Positions 63,916-64,000 of a stretch of 64,000 nt of DNA are shown piece by piece. Numbering within the stretch: position 1 is the stretch's first letter; each line of letters begins with the position of its first letter. Source of the DNA: Metabacillus sp. KUDC1714 (GTDB lineage Bacteria > Bacillota > Bacilli > Bacillales > Bacillaceae); contig NZ_CP055263.1 of the NCBI RefSeq assembly GCF_014217835.1, forward strand, positions 2,793,501 through 2,857,500, in the 5' to 3' direction. The notes beneath the pieces were generated by a model. That model searched no databases. It was not told the DNA's origin and saw only the letters and a list, made by a program, of their open reading frames with translations. The position numbers were made by a program, and so were the translations under genes.

Positions 63916-64000
63916 ATGCGTTATTATATTAAGGTTCAAATGATCATCACAATTTTTTTCATATATATCGTCTTATTGCCAATAAATTCTCATGCAGAGA
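63916..64000 (+). CDS. Secreted or anchored protein, 3' end outside window
   Basis: Only 28 codons are visible: MRYYIKVQM then a hydrophobic stretch IITIFFIYIVLLPI and NSHAE. This is a typical signal peptide with probable cleavage after SHA. RBS TGGGGGAT lies 7 nt before the ATG. The mature protein is beyond the window, so its function cannot be told. In B. subtilis the next gene after opp is yjbB, a membrane transporter; this start does not obviously match that. Confidence 0.65.
   Translation, partial: MRYYIKVQMIITIFFIYIVLLPINSHAE

Overview
The window is a low-GC, densely coded stretch of a Bacillaceae chromosome (Bacillus in the broad sense, not B. subtilis itself). AGGAGG-type ribosome sites are near universal and GTG/TTG starts are common. 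Most of the gene order follows two B. subtilis neighbourhoods: yisL-yisN-asnO-yisQ-yisR, then yitJ-yitK-yitL ... yitS-yitT-ipi-yitU-yitV-yitW-argCJBD-carAB-argF-yjzC-yjzD-yjaU-yjaV-med-comZ-fabH-fabF-yjaZ-yjbA-trpS-oppABCDF. Genes were named from protein motifs and this remembered order; no database search was run.

Layout. 1-6.6 kb: the end of an accessory operon with an ABC exporter (ATPase cut by the window edge, plus permease), a chorismate-lyase-like protein, an Asp/Glu racemase-fold protein fused to TPRs, and an AMP-forming acyl/aryl ligase, followed by a CPBP membrane protease. It looks like a small-molecule pathway I cannot match to a described one. 6.9-14.6 kb: yisL, a GGDEF-EAL protein, yisN, asnO, MATE transporter, AraC regulator. 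14.6-18 kb: a cytosolic GH13 glucosidase divergent from a membrane-anchored GH13 homologue that lacks catalytic residues. 18-20.5 kb: an SDR enzyme, a MarR regulator and an azoreductase with palindromic operator candidates. 20.8-26.9 kb: a 114-bp tandem repeat and the yitJ-metH methionine operon under a SAM-I riboswitch with a greatly enlarged P3 arm. 27-34.5 kb: the yit block. 34.7-44.5 kb: the complete arginine/carbamoyl-phosphate operon. 44.7-53.5 kb: small conserved proteins, the competence genes med and comZ, and fatty-acid initiation/elongation (fabH, fabF) behind a likely FapR operator. 53.6-55.1 kb: trpS with a tRNA-Trp T-box leader. 55.9-61.7 kb: the oppABCDF oligopeptide importer. 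61.9-63.6 kb: an IS110-family element. 63.9 kb: the start of a secreted protein.

Two families of dispersed intergenic repeats run through the window. Repeat A (about 125 bp, five full copies and one remnant) has nested arms whose substitutions compensate between copies, so a fold is being kept. Repeat B (about 100-210 bp, five copies or parts) is GC-rich compared with its surroundings; one copy is split by the IS110 element, which gives the insertion point. Repeats lie next to or inside regulatory spacing at trpS, argC-argJ and med-comZ.

How the genes work together: arginine synthesis, methionine synthesis, tryptophan charging and peptide import are each controlled by their own leader or operator. 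The accessory operon at the left edge, the degenerate GH13 protein, the giant riboswitch arm and the repeat/IS system are the parts that go beyond a standard Bacillus backbone.
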